DNA of 48,124 bases from Rivihabitans pingtungensis. Lineage in GTDB: Bacteria > Pseudomonadota > Gammaproteobacteria > Burkholderiales > Aquaspirillaceae. Location: positions 1-48,124 of the forward strand of contig NZ_QJKI01000026.1 in NCBI RefSeq assembly GCF_003201855.1. Direction: 5' to 3'. Below the pieces are notes generated by a model. It saw nothing but the letters and a program-made list of their open reading frames with translations, was not told the DNA's origin and ran no database searches. Every line of letters begins with the position of its first letter. Within the stretch, counting starts at the first letter, position 1. The position numbers and the translations under genes are program-made. Of the stretch, positions 16,701-25,783 are shown one piece after another.

Positions 16701-17885
16701 TCAGCGGATCGGCAGCATGCCAGCCAGGTGGGCCACAATGGCCCGCGCCGCGCCAGTTTTGTCCATGCGCGGCAGCGGGTGCTGGCCGTGGTCGTCCAGC
16801 AGCACGATTTCATTGTCATCGGCGCCCATGGCGTGTTGCGCCAGGTTGGCCACCAGCAGCGGCACGCGCTTGCGCTCGCGCTTAGCCTGGGCGTGCGCCA
16901 GCAGATTATGGCTTTCGGCGGCAAAGCCCACGCAGAACGGCGCGCGGGGCAGGGCGGCCACGCTGGCCAGGATGTCGGGGTTTTCCGTCAGGGTCAGCGT
17001 TGGCGCCTGGCCGGGGGTTTTTTTGAGTTTTTCGGCGCTGGCGTTGGCCACCCGATAATCGGCCACCGCCGCCACGGCGATAAACACATCATGGTGCGGT
17101 ACGGCTTCCATCACCGCCGCGTGCATGGATAGCGCACTGCCGGCAGCAATAAAGTGCACCTCAGCCGGGCGCGGCAGCGCGGTGGGGCCAGAAATCAGCG
17201 TGACCTCGGCGCCTGCGTCGCGGCAGGCGCGCGCCAGCGCGTAGCCCATCTTGCCACTGGACAGATTGGTGATGCCACGCACCGGGTCGATTGGCTCAAA
17301 GGTGGGGCCGGCGGTCAGCAGCACGCGGCGGCCGACCAGCGTTTTGGCTTGGGTCAGTCCGGTCAGCAGGTCGAATAGTTGCTCGGGCTCCAGCATGCGG
17401 CCGTCGCCCACCTCGCCGCAGGCTTGCTCGCCATGGCCGGGGCCAAACACCGTCACGCCATCGGCGCGCAGCTGGGCGATATTGCGCTGATTGGGCGGGT
17501 TGTCCCACATCTGTTTATTCATGGCCGGCGCCACCGCCAGCGGGCAGGTGCGCGCAGCGGCCAGGGTGGTGATCAGGTCGTCACAGTGGCCATGCGCCAG
17601 CCGCGCCAGCACATCGGCAGTGGCCGGCGCAATCAGAAAGCAATCGGCCCGGCGAGTGAGCTCGATATGCGCCATATTGTTGTCAGGACGTGCATCCCAC
17701 AAATCCACATACACCGGCCGGCCAGACAGCGCCTGGAAGGTGACCGGGGTGACAAAGCGGGTGGCAGATTCGCTCATCGCCACGTCCACGGTGTGGCCCG
17801 CCTTGACCAGCAGGCGAACGAGTTCGGCGGATTTATAGGCGGCCACGCCGCCCGTGATGCCAAGCAGGATGTGCTGAGCGGTCAT
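16701..17885 (-). CDS. coaBC: Phosphopantothenoylcysteine decarboxylase / phosphopantothenate-cysteine ligase
   Basis: 394 residues, a standard bifunctional CoaBC making 4'-phosphopantetheine for coenzyme A. The N-terminal flavoprotein decarboxylase half (1-~190) shows GITGGVAAYKS (FMN binding), the catalytic His in NMAHIEL, the PAMNKQMW motif and the substrate clamp ACGEVGDGRM. The C-terminal ligase half starts with KTLVGRRVLLTAGPT and contains ITNLSSGKMGYALA and the CVGFAAES region. It is transcribed towards dut. An intergenic repeat (copy 3) lies 35 bp upstream of the start. Confidence 0.95.
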   Translation of the reverse strand: MTAQHILLGITGGVAAYKSAELVRLLVKAGHTVDVAMSESATRFVTPVTFQALSGRPVYVDLWDARPDNNMAHIELTRRADCFLIAPATADVLARLAHGHCDDLITTLAAARTCPLAVAPAMNKQMWDNPPNQRNIAQLRADGVTVFGPGHGEQACGEVGDGRMLEPEQLFDLLTGLTQAKTLVGRRVLLTAGPTFEPIDPVRGITNLSSGKMGYALARACRDAGAEVTLISGPTALPRPAEVHFIAAGSALSMHAAVMEAVPHHDVFIAVAAVADYRVANASAEKLKKTPGQAPTLTLTENPDILASVAALPRAPFCVGFAAESHNLLAHAQAKRERKRVPLLVANLAQHAMGADDNEIVLLDDHGQHPLPRMDKTGAARAIVAHLAGMLPIR

Positions 17886-17920
17886 GGTCTTGTCTTATCA
17901 ATCGGTAAAAATACGCGGTG

Positions 17921-18036
17921 TTAGCGCCGCTTACAAAACCCTCCTGGCATCGTTGCGTGGCCTGGCCATACTGCTTGTACTGTCTGCGGCCGCACGCCTA
18001 GCCAGGACCACTGCGCTGGGTTTTGTGAGTGACTCT
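17921..18036 (+). repeat. Palindromic intergenic repeat, copy 3
   Basis: Left terminus TTAGCGCCGCTTACAAAACC; right terminus GGGTTTTGTGAGTGACTC. The core has GTACTGTCTGCGGCCGCACG and GCCTAGCCAGG. Full length, in the divergent space between coaBC and a chemoreceptor gene. Unlike most copies it is not at a stop codon. Confidence 0.85.
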
Positions 18037-18449
18037 GTAAAGCACAGTATTGTGCCACGACTTCACGCGTGCACCGCAATCACTGTGCGTGTGCGCGACA
18101 TTGCTGGTCGCATCAGCGACATCACACTGTAGTTTGTCTGGGTATGCTCCGAAACAGGGTGCTATCACCATAAAGTTGCCGAAATCACCGAGTGTCCGCT
18201 TGGTGTGAGGCTGGTGCGACACAGTGTGCCAAACCTTCAGGCGGATTCGCGCTGAGTGCGCATAGGCAGAGCTTCACAACGATTCATAGTTTGCTATATT
18301 TATCTAGGTAGTTCTACGAATTGACAAGCGCAACATATAAATAATTTGCACTGTTTGGCCGCTTCAATCCGCACACCCTACCGGGTGGATGGCGGTTGCC
18401 CCCTAAATAAAAAAGCGCACCAACAGTGCGCACGAGAAAGCGACTCATC
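18037..18449. other. Intergenic leader upstream of the first chemoreceptor
   Basis: About 410 bp without a convincing gene, more AT-rich than its surroundings towards the 3' side. It presumably holds the promoters for the chemoreceptor and perhaps coaBC, but I see no confident sigma-70 or flagellar sigma-28 (TAAA-N15-GCCGATAA) match. Confidence 0.4.
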
Positions 18450-20324
18450 ATGATGAATTCACTGCGCCATCGTCTGGTGTTTTTTGTATTGCTGGTGGTG
18501 ACTGTATTGGCCGCCGTGTTGACCACGGTGGCCTATCAGCACACCTATGCCGGCGCCGAAGCCGGCGTGCGGCAAAATATTGCCGCCACCACCGCCAACA
18601 AGGTGGCCTTCATCAACGAGTGGGTGCATTCGCGCCAGCGCGTGGTCGGCTCGGTGCTGCCGCGCTTTGGCCATGGTGAGCTCAAGCCGGTGCTGGATCA
18701 GGCGCTGGAAGCCGGTGGTTTTGACGATATGTATGTCGGCCAGCCGGACAAGACCATGACCCAGTTCAGCAAGGCCACCCTGGTGCCGGCCGGCTACGAC
18801 CCCACCGTGCGGCCCTGGTATGTGGCCGCTGCCGCCACCGAAGGCTCGATTGCCTCGCCGCCGTATATTGACGCCTCCACCAAGCAACCGATCATCACCT
18901 TTGCCCAGGGCCTGCGCCGCAATGGCCAACTGGTGGCGGTGGCTGGCGGCGATGTCACCCTCAAGCGCGTGGTGGAAGAAGTCACCGCCGCCCAACTGCC
19001 GGGCAACGGCTATGCTTTTCTGATTACCCAGGACGGTGCGGTGATTGCCCACCCGGCGGCGGATTCGGCACTGAAAAAAATCAGCGAGGTGGTGCCCGGC
19101 CTGACGCCAGACAGCGTGCCGCGCGATGGCGCCATCCACAACACCACACTGAATGGCGTGAAATATTTCATGGTACTGCAACCCGTGGGCAAAACCGGCT
19201 GGCTGATGGGCGCGCTGGTGCCGCATGACGCCGCGCTGGCGCCGGTGCAGCATATGCTTTACACCCTGCTGGGTGTGCTGGCCGCCTGTATCGCCCTGGC
19301 CTCGGTGGCCGCCTGGCTGGGCATTGCCCAACTGATGCGCGGCCTGGCCAGCATGCGCGACGCCATGCGCAGCGTGGCCAGCGGCAGCGGCGACCTGACC
19401 CTGCGCCTGCCGGTGAAGGGCAACGATGAGCTGGCGGAAATCGCCCAGGCGTTTAACCAGTTTGTTGCCGCCTTGCAGCAGATGTTCACCCAGGTGCGCC
19501 AATACGCCGAATCGCTGGCCGACACCGCCGAACAGCTGGACCGCACCGCCGGCCAGATTGCCGAGGATTCACGCAGCCAGGCCAGCGAGCTGGCCAACAC
19601 CGCCGCCACCATCGAGCAGGTGACGGTCAGCATCAACCATATTGCCGAGCACGTGGGCGAAACCGAAGCACTGGTCACCCGCTCGCGCCAGGGCTCGATC
19701 AGCTCGCAAGACGGTATGGAAGCCGTCGCCCAGGAAATGCACGCCGTGGTGGGCGCCATTGCCTCGCTGCGCTCGGTGATGGATGGGCTGTCCAGCAAGT
19801 CGGAAGAAATTCGCGGCATCGTCAACACCATTCATGACATTGCCGACCAGACCAATCTGCTGGCGCTGAACGCCGCCATCGAAGCCGCCCGCGCGGGCGA
19901 GCAAGGCCGTGGCTTTGCCGTGGTGGCGGACGAAGTGCGCAAGCTGGCCGAGCGCACCTCGTCGGCCACCGTGCAGATTGCCGGCATCATGGATCAGGTG
20001 ATCGACCAGACCGGCGACGCCGCCGAGCACGTGGGCGCTACCCAGCAACGGGTGACGCAAAGCATGCGCCACACCGAAGAAGCCGCCGGCCGGGTGGCGC
20101 GCGTGCGCGAGCACACCGACGACATCGCCCAGCGCATGGCCAATATCAAGATGGCCACCACCGAGCAAGGCAGCGCCACCCACGATATGGCGCGCAGCGC
20201 TGAGCGGGTGAACGCCAAAACCCAGCAAACCGATGGCAATCTGCAACAGGTGCTGGGCACGCTGCACGGCCTGGCGCAGTGCGGTGAAGCGCTCAAGGCG
20301 CTGGTGTCGCGCTTCAAGCTCTGA
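18450..20324 (+). CDS. Methyl-accepting chemotaxis protein with dCache-type sensor
   Basis: About 624 residues from ATG 18450; a second ATG follows immediately. A membrane helix (~6-28) precedes a ~250-residue periplasmic Cache domain ([12 protein letters not shown], the [16 protein letters not shown] pattern and GGDVTLKRV are typical of dCache_1). A second membrane helix (~275-300), a HAMP domain and the cytoplasmic signalling hairpin with [18 protein letters not shown] follow. It should sense small periplasmic ligands and control CheA. No CheR-docking pentapeptide is seen at the C-terminus (ALVSRFKL). It stands alone, with a bidirectional terminator downstream. Confidence 0.92.
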   Translation: MMNSLRHRLVFFVLLVVTVLAAVLTTVAYQHTYAGAEAGVRQNIAATTANKVAFINEWVHSRQRVVGSVLPRFGHGELKPVLDQALEAGGFDDMYVGQPDKTMTQFSKATLVPAGYDPTVRPWYVAAAATEGSIASPPYIDASTKQPIITFAQGLRRNGQLVAVAGGDVTLKRVVEEVTAAQLPGNGYAFLITQDGAVIAHPAADSALKKISEVVPGLTPDSVPRDGAIHNTTLNGVKYFMVLQPVGKTGWLMGALVPHDAALAPVQHMLYTLLGVLAACIALASVAAWLGIAQLMRGLASMRDAMRSVASGSGDLTLRLPVKGNDELAEIAQAFNQFVAALQQMFTQVRQYAESLADTAEQLDRTAGQIAEDSRSQASELANTAATIEQVTVSINHIAEHVGETEALVTRSRQGSISSQDGMEAVAQEMHAVVGAIASLRSVMDGLSSKSEEIRGIVNTIHDIADQTNLLALNAAIEAARAGEQGRGFAVVADEVRKLAERTSSATVQIAGIMDQVIDQTGDAAEHVGATQQRVTQSMRHTEEAAGRVARVREHTDDIAQRMANIKMATTEQGSATHDMARSAERVNAKTQQTDGNLQQVLGTLHGLAQCGEALKALVSRFKL

Positions 20325-20342
20325 GGCGGTTCTCACCGACGC

Positions 20343-20378
20343 AAAAAAGCCGATGCATCTGCATGCATCGGCTTTTTT
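20343..20378. terminator. Bidirectional terminator between chemoreceptor and parvulin gene
   Basis: Stem GCCGATGCAT / ATGCATCGGC (10 bp) with loop CTGC, flanked by six A on the left and six T on the right. It can serve the plus-strand chemoreceptor gene and the minus-strand parvulin operon, which converge here. Confidence 0.92.
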
Positions 20379-20403
20379 GTGGTCTGACACTTGGCGCTGA
20401 GGC

Positions 20404-21180
20404 TTATTCCACCTTGGCTTGCTGCTTGAGCTTGCTCAGGTAAGCGTCCAGTTGTGCGCCCTGGATGCGCTGCGCCAGTTGCGGCTTGAGCTCGTCAAAC
20501 GACGGGCCTTGCTGGGTGCGGGCATCCACCAGCTGGATGATGTGCCAGCCAAACTGGGTTTTCACCGGATTGGCAGTGACCTGGCCCGGGGTGAGCTTGG
20601 TCAGCGCTTCGCTGAATTCCTTCACGTAGGCTTCGGCCGGAGCCCAGCCCAGTTCGCCGCCCTTGTCCTTGCTGCCGGTATCCTTGGAAACTTCCTTGGC
20701 GATGGCGGTGAAAGCCTTGCCTTTTTTCAGGTCTTCCAGAATCTTGCGCGCGTCGGCTTCGTTTTCCACCAGGATGTGGCGGGCGCTGTATTCCTTGCGG
20801 GCCAGCTGAGCCACCAGCTTGTCGTATTCCGCGCGCAGCTGAGCGTCGCTGACCGGGTTGGCGCGCATCCAGTCGCGCACGTAGAAGTTGGCCAGCAGAC
20901 GGGCGGCGTAGGCGTCCATCTCGGACTTGTATTCAGCCGACTTGTCCAGGCCCTTTTTCTGGGCTTCCTGGCGCAGCAGCTCGGTCAGCACCAGCTGATC
21001 ACGCACCATGGCGCGCAGCTGCGGGGAGTCTTGCTGGCCTTGCTGTTGCAGTTGTTGCACCATGGCGTCAACGCGCGCCTGGGACACGGCCTGGCCATTG
21101 ACCGAAAACGCCGGCTTGTCGGCCATGGCCGGCAAGGTCAGCACCGCGGCGATCAGGCCGCACAAAAGCTTGGTACGCAT
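20404..21180 (-). CDS. Parvulin-type peptidyl-prolyl isomerase, second of a tandem pair
   Basis: 258 residues. A signal peptide (MRTKLLCGLIAAVLTLPAMA) directs it to the periplasm. A SurA_N-like helical chaperone part (~22-125) precedes a rotamase/parvulin domain (~135-230: EYSARHILVENEADA, GGELGWAPAEAYV, VKTQFGWHIIQLVD). It probably assists folding of exported or outer-membrane proteins. It is 21 bp from the paralogous gene upstream and last in the operon, before the shared terminator. The two copies are clearly similar but diverged. Confidence 0.9.
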   Translation of the reverse strand: MRTKLLCGLIAAVLTLPAMADKPAFSVNGQAVSQARVDAMVQQLQQQGQQDSPQLRAMVRDQLVLTELLRQEAQKKGLDKSAEYKSEMDAYAARLLANFYVRDWMRANPVSDAQLRAEYDKLVAQLARKEYSARHILVENEADARKILEDLKKGKAFTAIAKEVSKDTGSKDKGGELGWAPAEAYVKEFSEALTKLTPGQVTANPVKTQFGWHIIQLVDARTQQGPSFDELKPQLAQRIQGAQLDAYLSKLKQQAKVE

Positions 21181-21201
21181 GAAATCGGTTTCCTGAATGG
21201 G

Positions 21202-21996
21202 TTACTGAATCTTGGCTTTGTTGCGCAGTTCGACCAGGGTTTTTTCGATCTGGGCGTTTTGCATCTGGCGAGCCAGTTGCTGCTTGGCTTCGTCAAAGCT
21301 CGGCACTTTCACGTCGCGCGCTTCTTCGATCTTGAACACATGAAAGCCCAGCTCGGTCTTGAACGGCTGTGCCGAAATCTGGCCCTTGGCGATGGATTTC
21401 AGCTCGTCGGCCAGCGGCTTGGGCATCATGCCCAGATTGCCCCAGCCCATGTCGCCGCCGGTTTGCTTGGCGGCCGGGTCTTTGGACTTGGCGCGGGCGA
21501 CATCTTCAAACTTGCCGCCTTTTTTCAGTTGGGCGATGACTTGCTTGGCTTCTTCTTCGCTGCCCACGACGATCTGGCGGGCGTGCACTTCTTTCTGGCC
21601 CACGGTTTGCGCCTTCAGGCGATCGTACTCAGCCTTCACCTGGGCGTCAGTCACCGGGTTGGCGCGGGCGATGTCTTCAAACAGAGCCTGTTGCAAGAGG
21701 TCGTTGCGGATGTCTTCCAGGCGATCTTTGAACTGGGCGCTCTTGTCCAGGCTGCGACGGCTGGCTTCTTGCAGGATGATCTGGCGGTTGATCAGCTGCT
21801 GCTTGAGCTCGGCGCGCAGCTCCGGGCTGTCCTTCACGCGGCCATTGCTGCCCTTGACCACCGAGTCGGTCAGTTGATCCAGCTCGCTTTGCGGAATGGA
21901 CGCGCCGTTGACCACGGCCACGGTCTTGTCTGCTGCTTGTGCGCCAGCGGCCAGCGACAAAGTCAGCAGGATGGCGGCGATGTGGTTCAAACGCAT
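21202..21996 (-). CDS. Parvulin-type peptidyl-prolyl isomerase, first of a tandem pair
   Basis: 264 residues from ATG 21996, chosen for GGAG 8 nt upstream and because the signal peptide (MRLNHIAAILLTLSLAAGAQA) begins there. A helical SurA_N-like region is followed by a parvulin domain (~130-230: EVHARQIVVGSEEEA, GGDMGWGNLGMM, FKTELGFHVFKIEEAR). A periplasmic folding factor. In Neisseriales such a gene follows yciB-yciI-bolA, as here. Confidence 0.9.
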   Translation of the reverse strand: MRLNHIAAILLTLSLAAGAQAADKTVAVVNGASIPQSELDQLTDSVVKGSNGRVKDSPELRAELKQQLINRQIILQEASRRSLDKSAQFKDRLEDIRNDLLQQALFEDIARANPVTDAQVKAEYDRLKAQTVGQKEVHARQIVVGSEEEAKQVIAQLKKGGKFEDVARAKSKDPAAKQTGGDMGWGNLGMMPKPLADELKSIAKGQISAQPFKTELGFHVFKIEEARDVKVPSFDEAKQQLARQMQNAQIEKTLVELRNKAKIQ

Positions 21997-22033
21997 GATG
22001 AATACTCCAGAATGAATAAGGTCGGCGCGCTGC

Positions 22034-22309
22034 TTACAGCTCGCCCGGCGCATAAGCGCGCAGGCTCAGCGCATGAATGCGGGAAGGAATCAGGTCGCCC
22101 AGCGCCTGATACACCAGGCGGTGGCGGGCTACGGCATTGACGCCGGCAAAGACCGGCGACACCAGGGTGAGTTCAAAATGACCGCCGCCGCTGGCAGCGC
22201 CAGCGTGGCCAGCGTGCGCGGCGCTGTCGTCGTGCAGGTGGATTTCCTGCGGGTTCAACGCGGCCAGGCGCTGATGAATCAGTGCGTCCAGCGACAAGGC
22301 TTCGCTCAC
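22034..22309 (-). CDS. bolA: BolA family protein
   Basis: 91 residues from GTG 22309, one base after the yciI stop. The small alpha/beta fold is recognisable from ALIHQRLAALNPQEIHLHDDS, a GGHFELTLVSPVFAGVNAVARHR core (the RHRLVY helix binds nucleic acid or a monothiol glutaredoxin) and the final helix HALSLRAYAP. A histidine-rich loop (AAHAGHAG) may contribute [2Fe-2S] coordination with Grx. Known BolA proteins act in iron-sulfur trafficking and morphology control. Confidence 0.88.
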   Translation of the reverse strand: MSEALSLDALIHQRLAALNPQEIHLHDDSAAHAGHAGAASGGGHFELTLVSPVFAGVNAVARHRLVYQALGDLIPSRIHALSLRAYAPGEL

Positions 22310-22310
22310 G

Positions 22311-22607
22311 TCAGAACACCTGCTTGAACGGCAGGATGTCCACGCGGGCGTACACGCCAGCGGCCACATACGGGTCGGCGTCGGCCCAGGCGCGCGCATC
22401 CTGCAGCGAATCAAAGTCAGCGACAATCACGCTGCCCACAAAACCGGCCGGGCCGGGGTCAGCGCTGTCGATGGCCGGGCAGGGGCCGGCCAGGGTCAGG
22501 CGACCGGCGTCGCGCAGGGCGGTCAGCCGGGCCAGGTGTTCCGGGCGGGCGGCCAGACGTTGCTCGAGAGAATTCGGCACATCGTGGCCGATGATGACGT
22601 AACGCAT
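22311..22607 (-). CDS. yciI: YciI family protein
   Basis: 98 residues of the ferredoxin-like YciI fold, with the conserved His-Asp pair in IIGHDVPNS and [19 protein letters not shown] helix ([12 protein letters not shown]). The function of the family is poorly known. It shares one base with the yciB stop (TGATG) and is followed two bases later by bolA, indicating tight co-translation. Confidence 0.88.
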   Translation of the reverse strand: MRYVIIGHDVPNSLEQRLAARPEHLARLTALRDAGRLTLAGPCPAIDSADPGPAGFVGSVIVADFDSLQDARAWADADPYVAAGVYARVDILPFKQVF

Positions 22608-23140
22608 CAGTCAGAGTCTTCCATATAGCGGGCGAGCACGACGCTTTGTCCAAGCACGAACAACAACATCAGGCCCATGCCGCCAAACAGTTTGAAATTG
22701 ACCCACACTTCCTCGCTGAAAGTGAAGGCGACGTATAAGTTAAGCGCGCCCATCCCGGCAAAAAACGCCACCCACGCCAGACTCAGGCGTCGCCAGACAG
22801 CTTCTGGCAGGGTGAGCTGCTTGCCCATCAGGGATTTCAGCGGCTGCTTGCCCATGGCCTGGCTGACCAGCAAACCCACGCCCATCAGCCAGTACAGCAC
22901 GGTGGGCTTCCACATGATGAAGGATTTGTCGTGTAGCAAGAGCGTGGCGCCGCCCAGCACGACAATCAGCCCGAGCGACACCCATTGCATGGTGTCAACC
23001 TTGCGATGCTTGAACCAGCTGAACGCCACTTGGCCAACCGTGGCCGCCATGGCCACCGCCGTGGCGAGGTAGATGTCGCGGGTGAGGGAAAACGCGGCAA
23101 AAAACAGGATGACCGGAAACAGGTCGAAGAGAAATTTCAT
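22607..23140 (-). CDS. yciB: Septation protein A / YciB inner-membrane protein
   Basis: 177 residues from ATG 23140. Five membrane helices, with the family opening [17 protein letters not shown] and internal [15 protein letters not shown] and [15 protein letters not shown] motifs. Known as IspZ (intracellular septation) and YciB in different organisms, linked to envelope integrity and division. It leads the minus-strand operon yciB-yciI-bolA-parvulin-parvulin. Confidence 0.9.
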   Translation of the reverse strand: MKFLFDLFPVILFFAAFSLTRDIYLATAVAMAATVGQVAFSWFKHRKVDTMQWVSLGLIVVLGGATLLLHDKSFIMWKPTVLYWLMGVGLLVSQAMGKQPLKSLMGKQLTLPEAVWRRLSLAWVAFFAGMGALNLYVAFTFSEEVWVNFKLFGGMGLMLLFVLGQSVVLARYMEDSD

Positions 23141-23343
23141 GCGGCTGATTATGCAGCCAAGCTGGGTGGCTGGCAAGCCGACCACTGGCGGGCTTGACGC
23201 TCAGCCCATGGCCGTGGCGCAGGCGCGACAGTGGGCGTCGCGCCTATCGGCGGTGTTGGCGTTTGGCTCGCCCTGCGGCGGGTGATGTCAGCGCCTGCCG
23301 TGGCGCCACCCCGTGCCAATTCACCTTGCGCGCAGCGCAAGGC

Positions 23344-25383
23344 CTACGACTGTCGGGGCGGCAGCACAAACTGCCGGGGCTGGCGGCGCAGCCTGTGCCC
23401 CAGCGCGCGCAAAATCGGCCAGACATCGCCAATTTGCGCATCACGCGCGCGCAGCGCCGTGCGCAAGGCCAGGGCAAAACTCACCGCCAGATTCACCGCA
23501 CCAATCGCCAACACGCCAAATACCGCCCAGGCAATCTGCGCCGCACCCAGCTGAAACTCCAGCCCGGCCAGCGCATACCCCAGATTGGCCGACGAGAAGG
23601 CAATATGGCGGATATCCAGCGGCAAACCCAAAATCGCCCCGACCACGCCGGTCGAACCCAGCATGCAGCCAAACAGAAAATTGCCCATGATGCCGCCCAG
23701 ATGCGCCTGCACATACAGGCCCACGCGCGCGGCGCGGCGGGCGCCCAGCAGGCGATTCAGCCCCGGATGCTGCGCCAGCCGGGCGCCGATGTCGTCATAG
23801 GCGGCCTGGTTGGCGAAAAACCCGGTGATCAGCCCGGACAAAAACAGATAAAACCCGGCAATCGCCGCGTGCGGCAGCGCCCAGCTCAAGGGGTCAAGAT
23901 CGGCCAGCAAGTGCTGCGCCTTGGCCATGTCCACTGGCGGCGCACCGCGCCAGGCGGTGAACAGCGCGCTCAGCAGCAGCGCCATCGGCGCGGCGACCAG
24001 CACATTGCCCAAAATCGCAGCCAGCTGGCTGCGCGACACAGCTGCGGCCACATCCACCAGCCGTTCGACTTCCGCCTGGCGATTGGGGCGCAGCTCGGCC
24101 AGTTGGGCGGCCAGGGTTTGCGCGGTCATCGCCGGCTGCTTGGTGGCCACGGTCAGGCCGAGCAGATAAATCAGCACAAAGCCCAGGCCATAAATCAGGC
24201 TGTACAGCAGCGCCTCGACAAACAAGGGCGCATGCAGGCCGGCCGCGCCGATTTTCAGCAGCGCCATCAGGCCAATCAACACACCCGCGCCCCCCGCCGA
24301 GCGCCACATCTGCCGGTATTCGTCGCGGTTGGCGCAAATATAGTGCTCGCCGGTTTCCGCGGCGTGGCTGGTCACTCGCATGGCCAGCAGGGCGGACAAT
24401 TGCTGAAGATAGTGGCGCAGGCTGTTGCGGCGGTTTTCGGCAATAAAGGCATTGCGGGTAAAGCGCGCGCGAAACTGGCGGGCGTCGTCGCGCCGGGCGG
24501 GGTCAAGGTCGGCGGTGAGCACCGCCACCAGCTCGCGCAGCCTTTCCAGGCTTTGCTGGCCTCGGGTGAGCTGGTAAATCAGCCGCAGGCTGGCGCCGTG
24601 GCTGCGCGCGCGCTTGCGGATGCGCTCCAGGGTGTCTTCGCACTGCGCCACCATCACCATCAGTTGCGCCTGGGCGTCGGCCAGGCCGGCGGCATCTTGC
24701 TGGCGATAGCAGCGCGCCCAGGCCAGCGCCTCGGCCGACAGCGCGGTAAAGCGCGGGATGTGCCGTTCCAGATCCGGGGTGGCGCGCATCAGTTCGCTGT
24801 CCACGCCCAGCCCGCTGATGCGGTGCGCCAGCAACAGCACGGCGTCCAGCAATTGGGTGTGAATGCCGCGCCAATCCACCTCGGCCGGCGCGCCCGGCCC
24901 GGCCAGGATGGCCCAAAAGCGGTCGGCCAGCTCGGGCGGCACGGCCTCTAGCCAGCGCCAGTCGTTGGGGTGGTGGTAAATCAGCCGCAGGCAGTCGTTC
25001 AGCCGGTGGGTGTCGGCACGCGCCGGCAGCAGGCGGTGGCCCAGAATGCGCAGCCATTCAGAAAAAAACCCGCTGTCGGGCAGGATGCCGCTGTCAGTAA
25101 AAAAGGTCAGCAGCTGGCGGCTGGCAAACAGCGCCAGCAAACGCTGGCGAAACGCCTGACGCAAGCCGGCGTCCGCCTCCAGCGTGTCCAGCATGGTGTG
25201 ATAGCGCGTCAGATAAGCCTGATCGCCGCGCCGCTGTGGGCGTAGACAATCCACCAGCTCACGCGCCAGGTGCAGGGGGTCGGCGCGTGGGTCATGAAAA
25301 CGCGCCAGCACGGCCGGCAGGCGGCGGGCGGCGCGGCGCTCGGGGCGCAGCCAGTCGGTCAGTGTGGTGAGCCATGCTCGCAT
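23344..25383 (-). CDS. Gcr-type 'site-specific recombinase' membrane protein
   Basis: 679 residues from ATG 25383, chosen for AGGAG 5 nt upstream; the frame stays open upstream to 25764 but without a good start. The N-terminal ~330 residues are helical and soluble; the C-terminal half has about six membrane segments. It matches the family annotated as site-specific recombinase (Gcr, from Neisseria). No tyrosine- or serine-recombinase catalytic residues are visible and the topology is that of a membrane protein, so the family name is doubtful. The true role is unknown. Confidence 0.85.
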   Translation of the reverse strand: MRAWLTTLTDWLRPERRAARRLPAVLARFHDPRADPLHLARELVDCLRPQRRGDQAYLTRYHTMLDTLEADAGLRQAFRQRLLALFASRQLLTFFTDSGILPDSGFFSEWLRILGHRLLPARADTHRLNDCLRLIYHHPNDWRWLEAVPPELADRFWAILAGPGAPAEVDWRGIHTQLLDAVLLLAHRISGLGVDSELMRATPDLERHIPRFTALSAEALAWARCYRQQDAAGLADAQAQLMVMVAQCEDTLERIRKRARSHGASLRLIYQLTRGQQSLERLRELVAVLTADLDPARRDDARQFRARFTRNAFIAENRRNSLRHYLQQLSALLAMRVTSHAAETGEHYICANRDEYRQMWRSAGGAGVLIGLMALLKIGAAGLHAPLFVEALLYSLIYGLGFVLIYLLGLTVATKQPAMTAQTLAAQLAELRPNRQAEVERLVDVAAAVSRSQLAAILGNVLVAAPMALLLSALFTAWRGAPPVDMAKAQHLLADLDPLSWALPHAAIAGFYLFLSGLITGFFANQAAYDDIGARLAQHPGLNRLLGARRAARVGLYVQAHLGGIMGNFLFGCMLGSTGVVGAILGLPLDIRHIAFSSANLGYALAGLEFQLGAAQIAWAVFGVLAIGAVNLAVSFALALRTALRARDAQIGDVWPILRALGHRLRRQPRQFVLPPRQS

Positions 25384-25783
25384 GAAAACTCCTTGCCGAG
25401 GTTCGCCGCCTGCCTCGCCTGACGGCAGGCAAGCGGCCTGGATGTCTTGTCCGACCGGGTAGCCGCCGACAAAGTGCCCCATGCGCACGGCCATCCCGCT
25501 ATGCAATATAAGCCATTGTCCTGACTGGGTGGATGCCGCCACCGCCTGAAAGCCGTCTGAAAGCACCGACGCCGTATGCTGCATGCAGCGCCAATAGGGC
25601 ATTTTCTGCCGTTTTAAGCGTGGGTTTACCGGGTTATCAGGGTTTTCCACTACGGGTTTTCCGCGATTGTTGCCCGGCGCGGCGCGCACTACCCTGCGCC
25701 TGGGCGTCAGGCAAGGGCATGACATCCTACCATCACCGGCATCCGCCGACAGAAGCGGAGCCATTCACGAGGGGAGTAACACC
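25384..25783. other. Intergenic region between the Gcr-type gene and the second chemoreceptor
   Basis: About 400 bp with divergent genes on both sides. A weak GCCTGCCTCGCCTGACGGCAGGC inverted motif sits near 25408-25430. No confident promoter, RNA gene or repeat copy is seen. The minus strand is open but probably untranslated. Confidence 0.4.

Noticed and set aside
18170..18200. Flagellar sigma-28 promoter for the first chemoreceptor (TAAAGTTGCCGAAAT)
   Set aside because: The TAAA and GCCGA parts are 3 nt apart instead of about 15, so the geometry is wrong.
20419..22140. 573-codon plus-strand open frame
   Set aside because: It is antisense to the two parvulin genes and bolA, which have clear families and starts; its predicted protein is a His/Leu/Gln-rich shadow typical of GC-rich DNA.
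23194..24951. 585-codon plus-strand open frame
   Set aside because: Antisense to the Gcr-type gene, rich in Gln, Arg and His with no domain; a codon-bias shadow.
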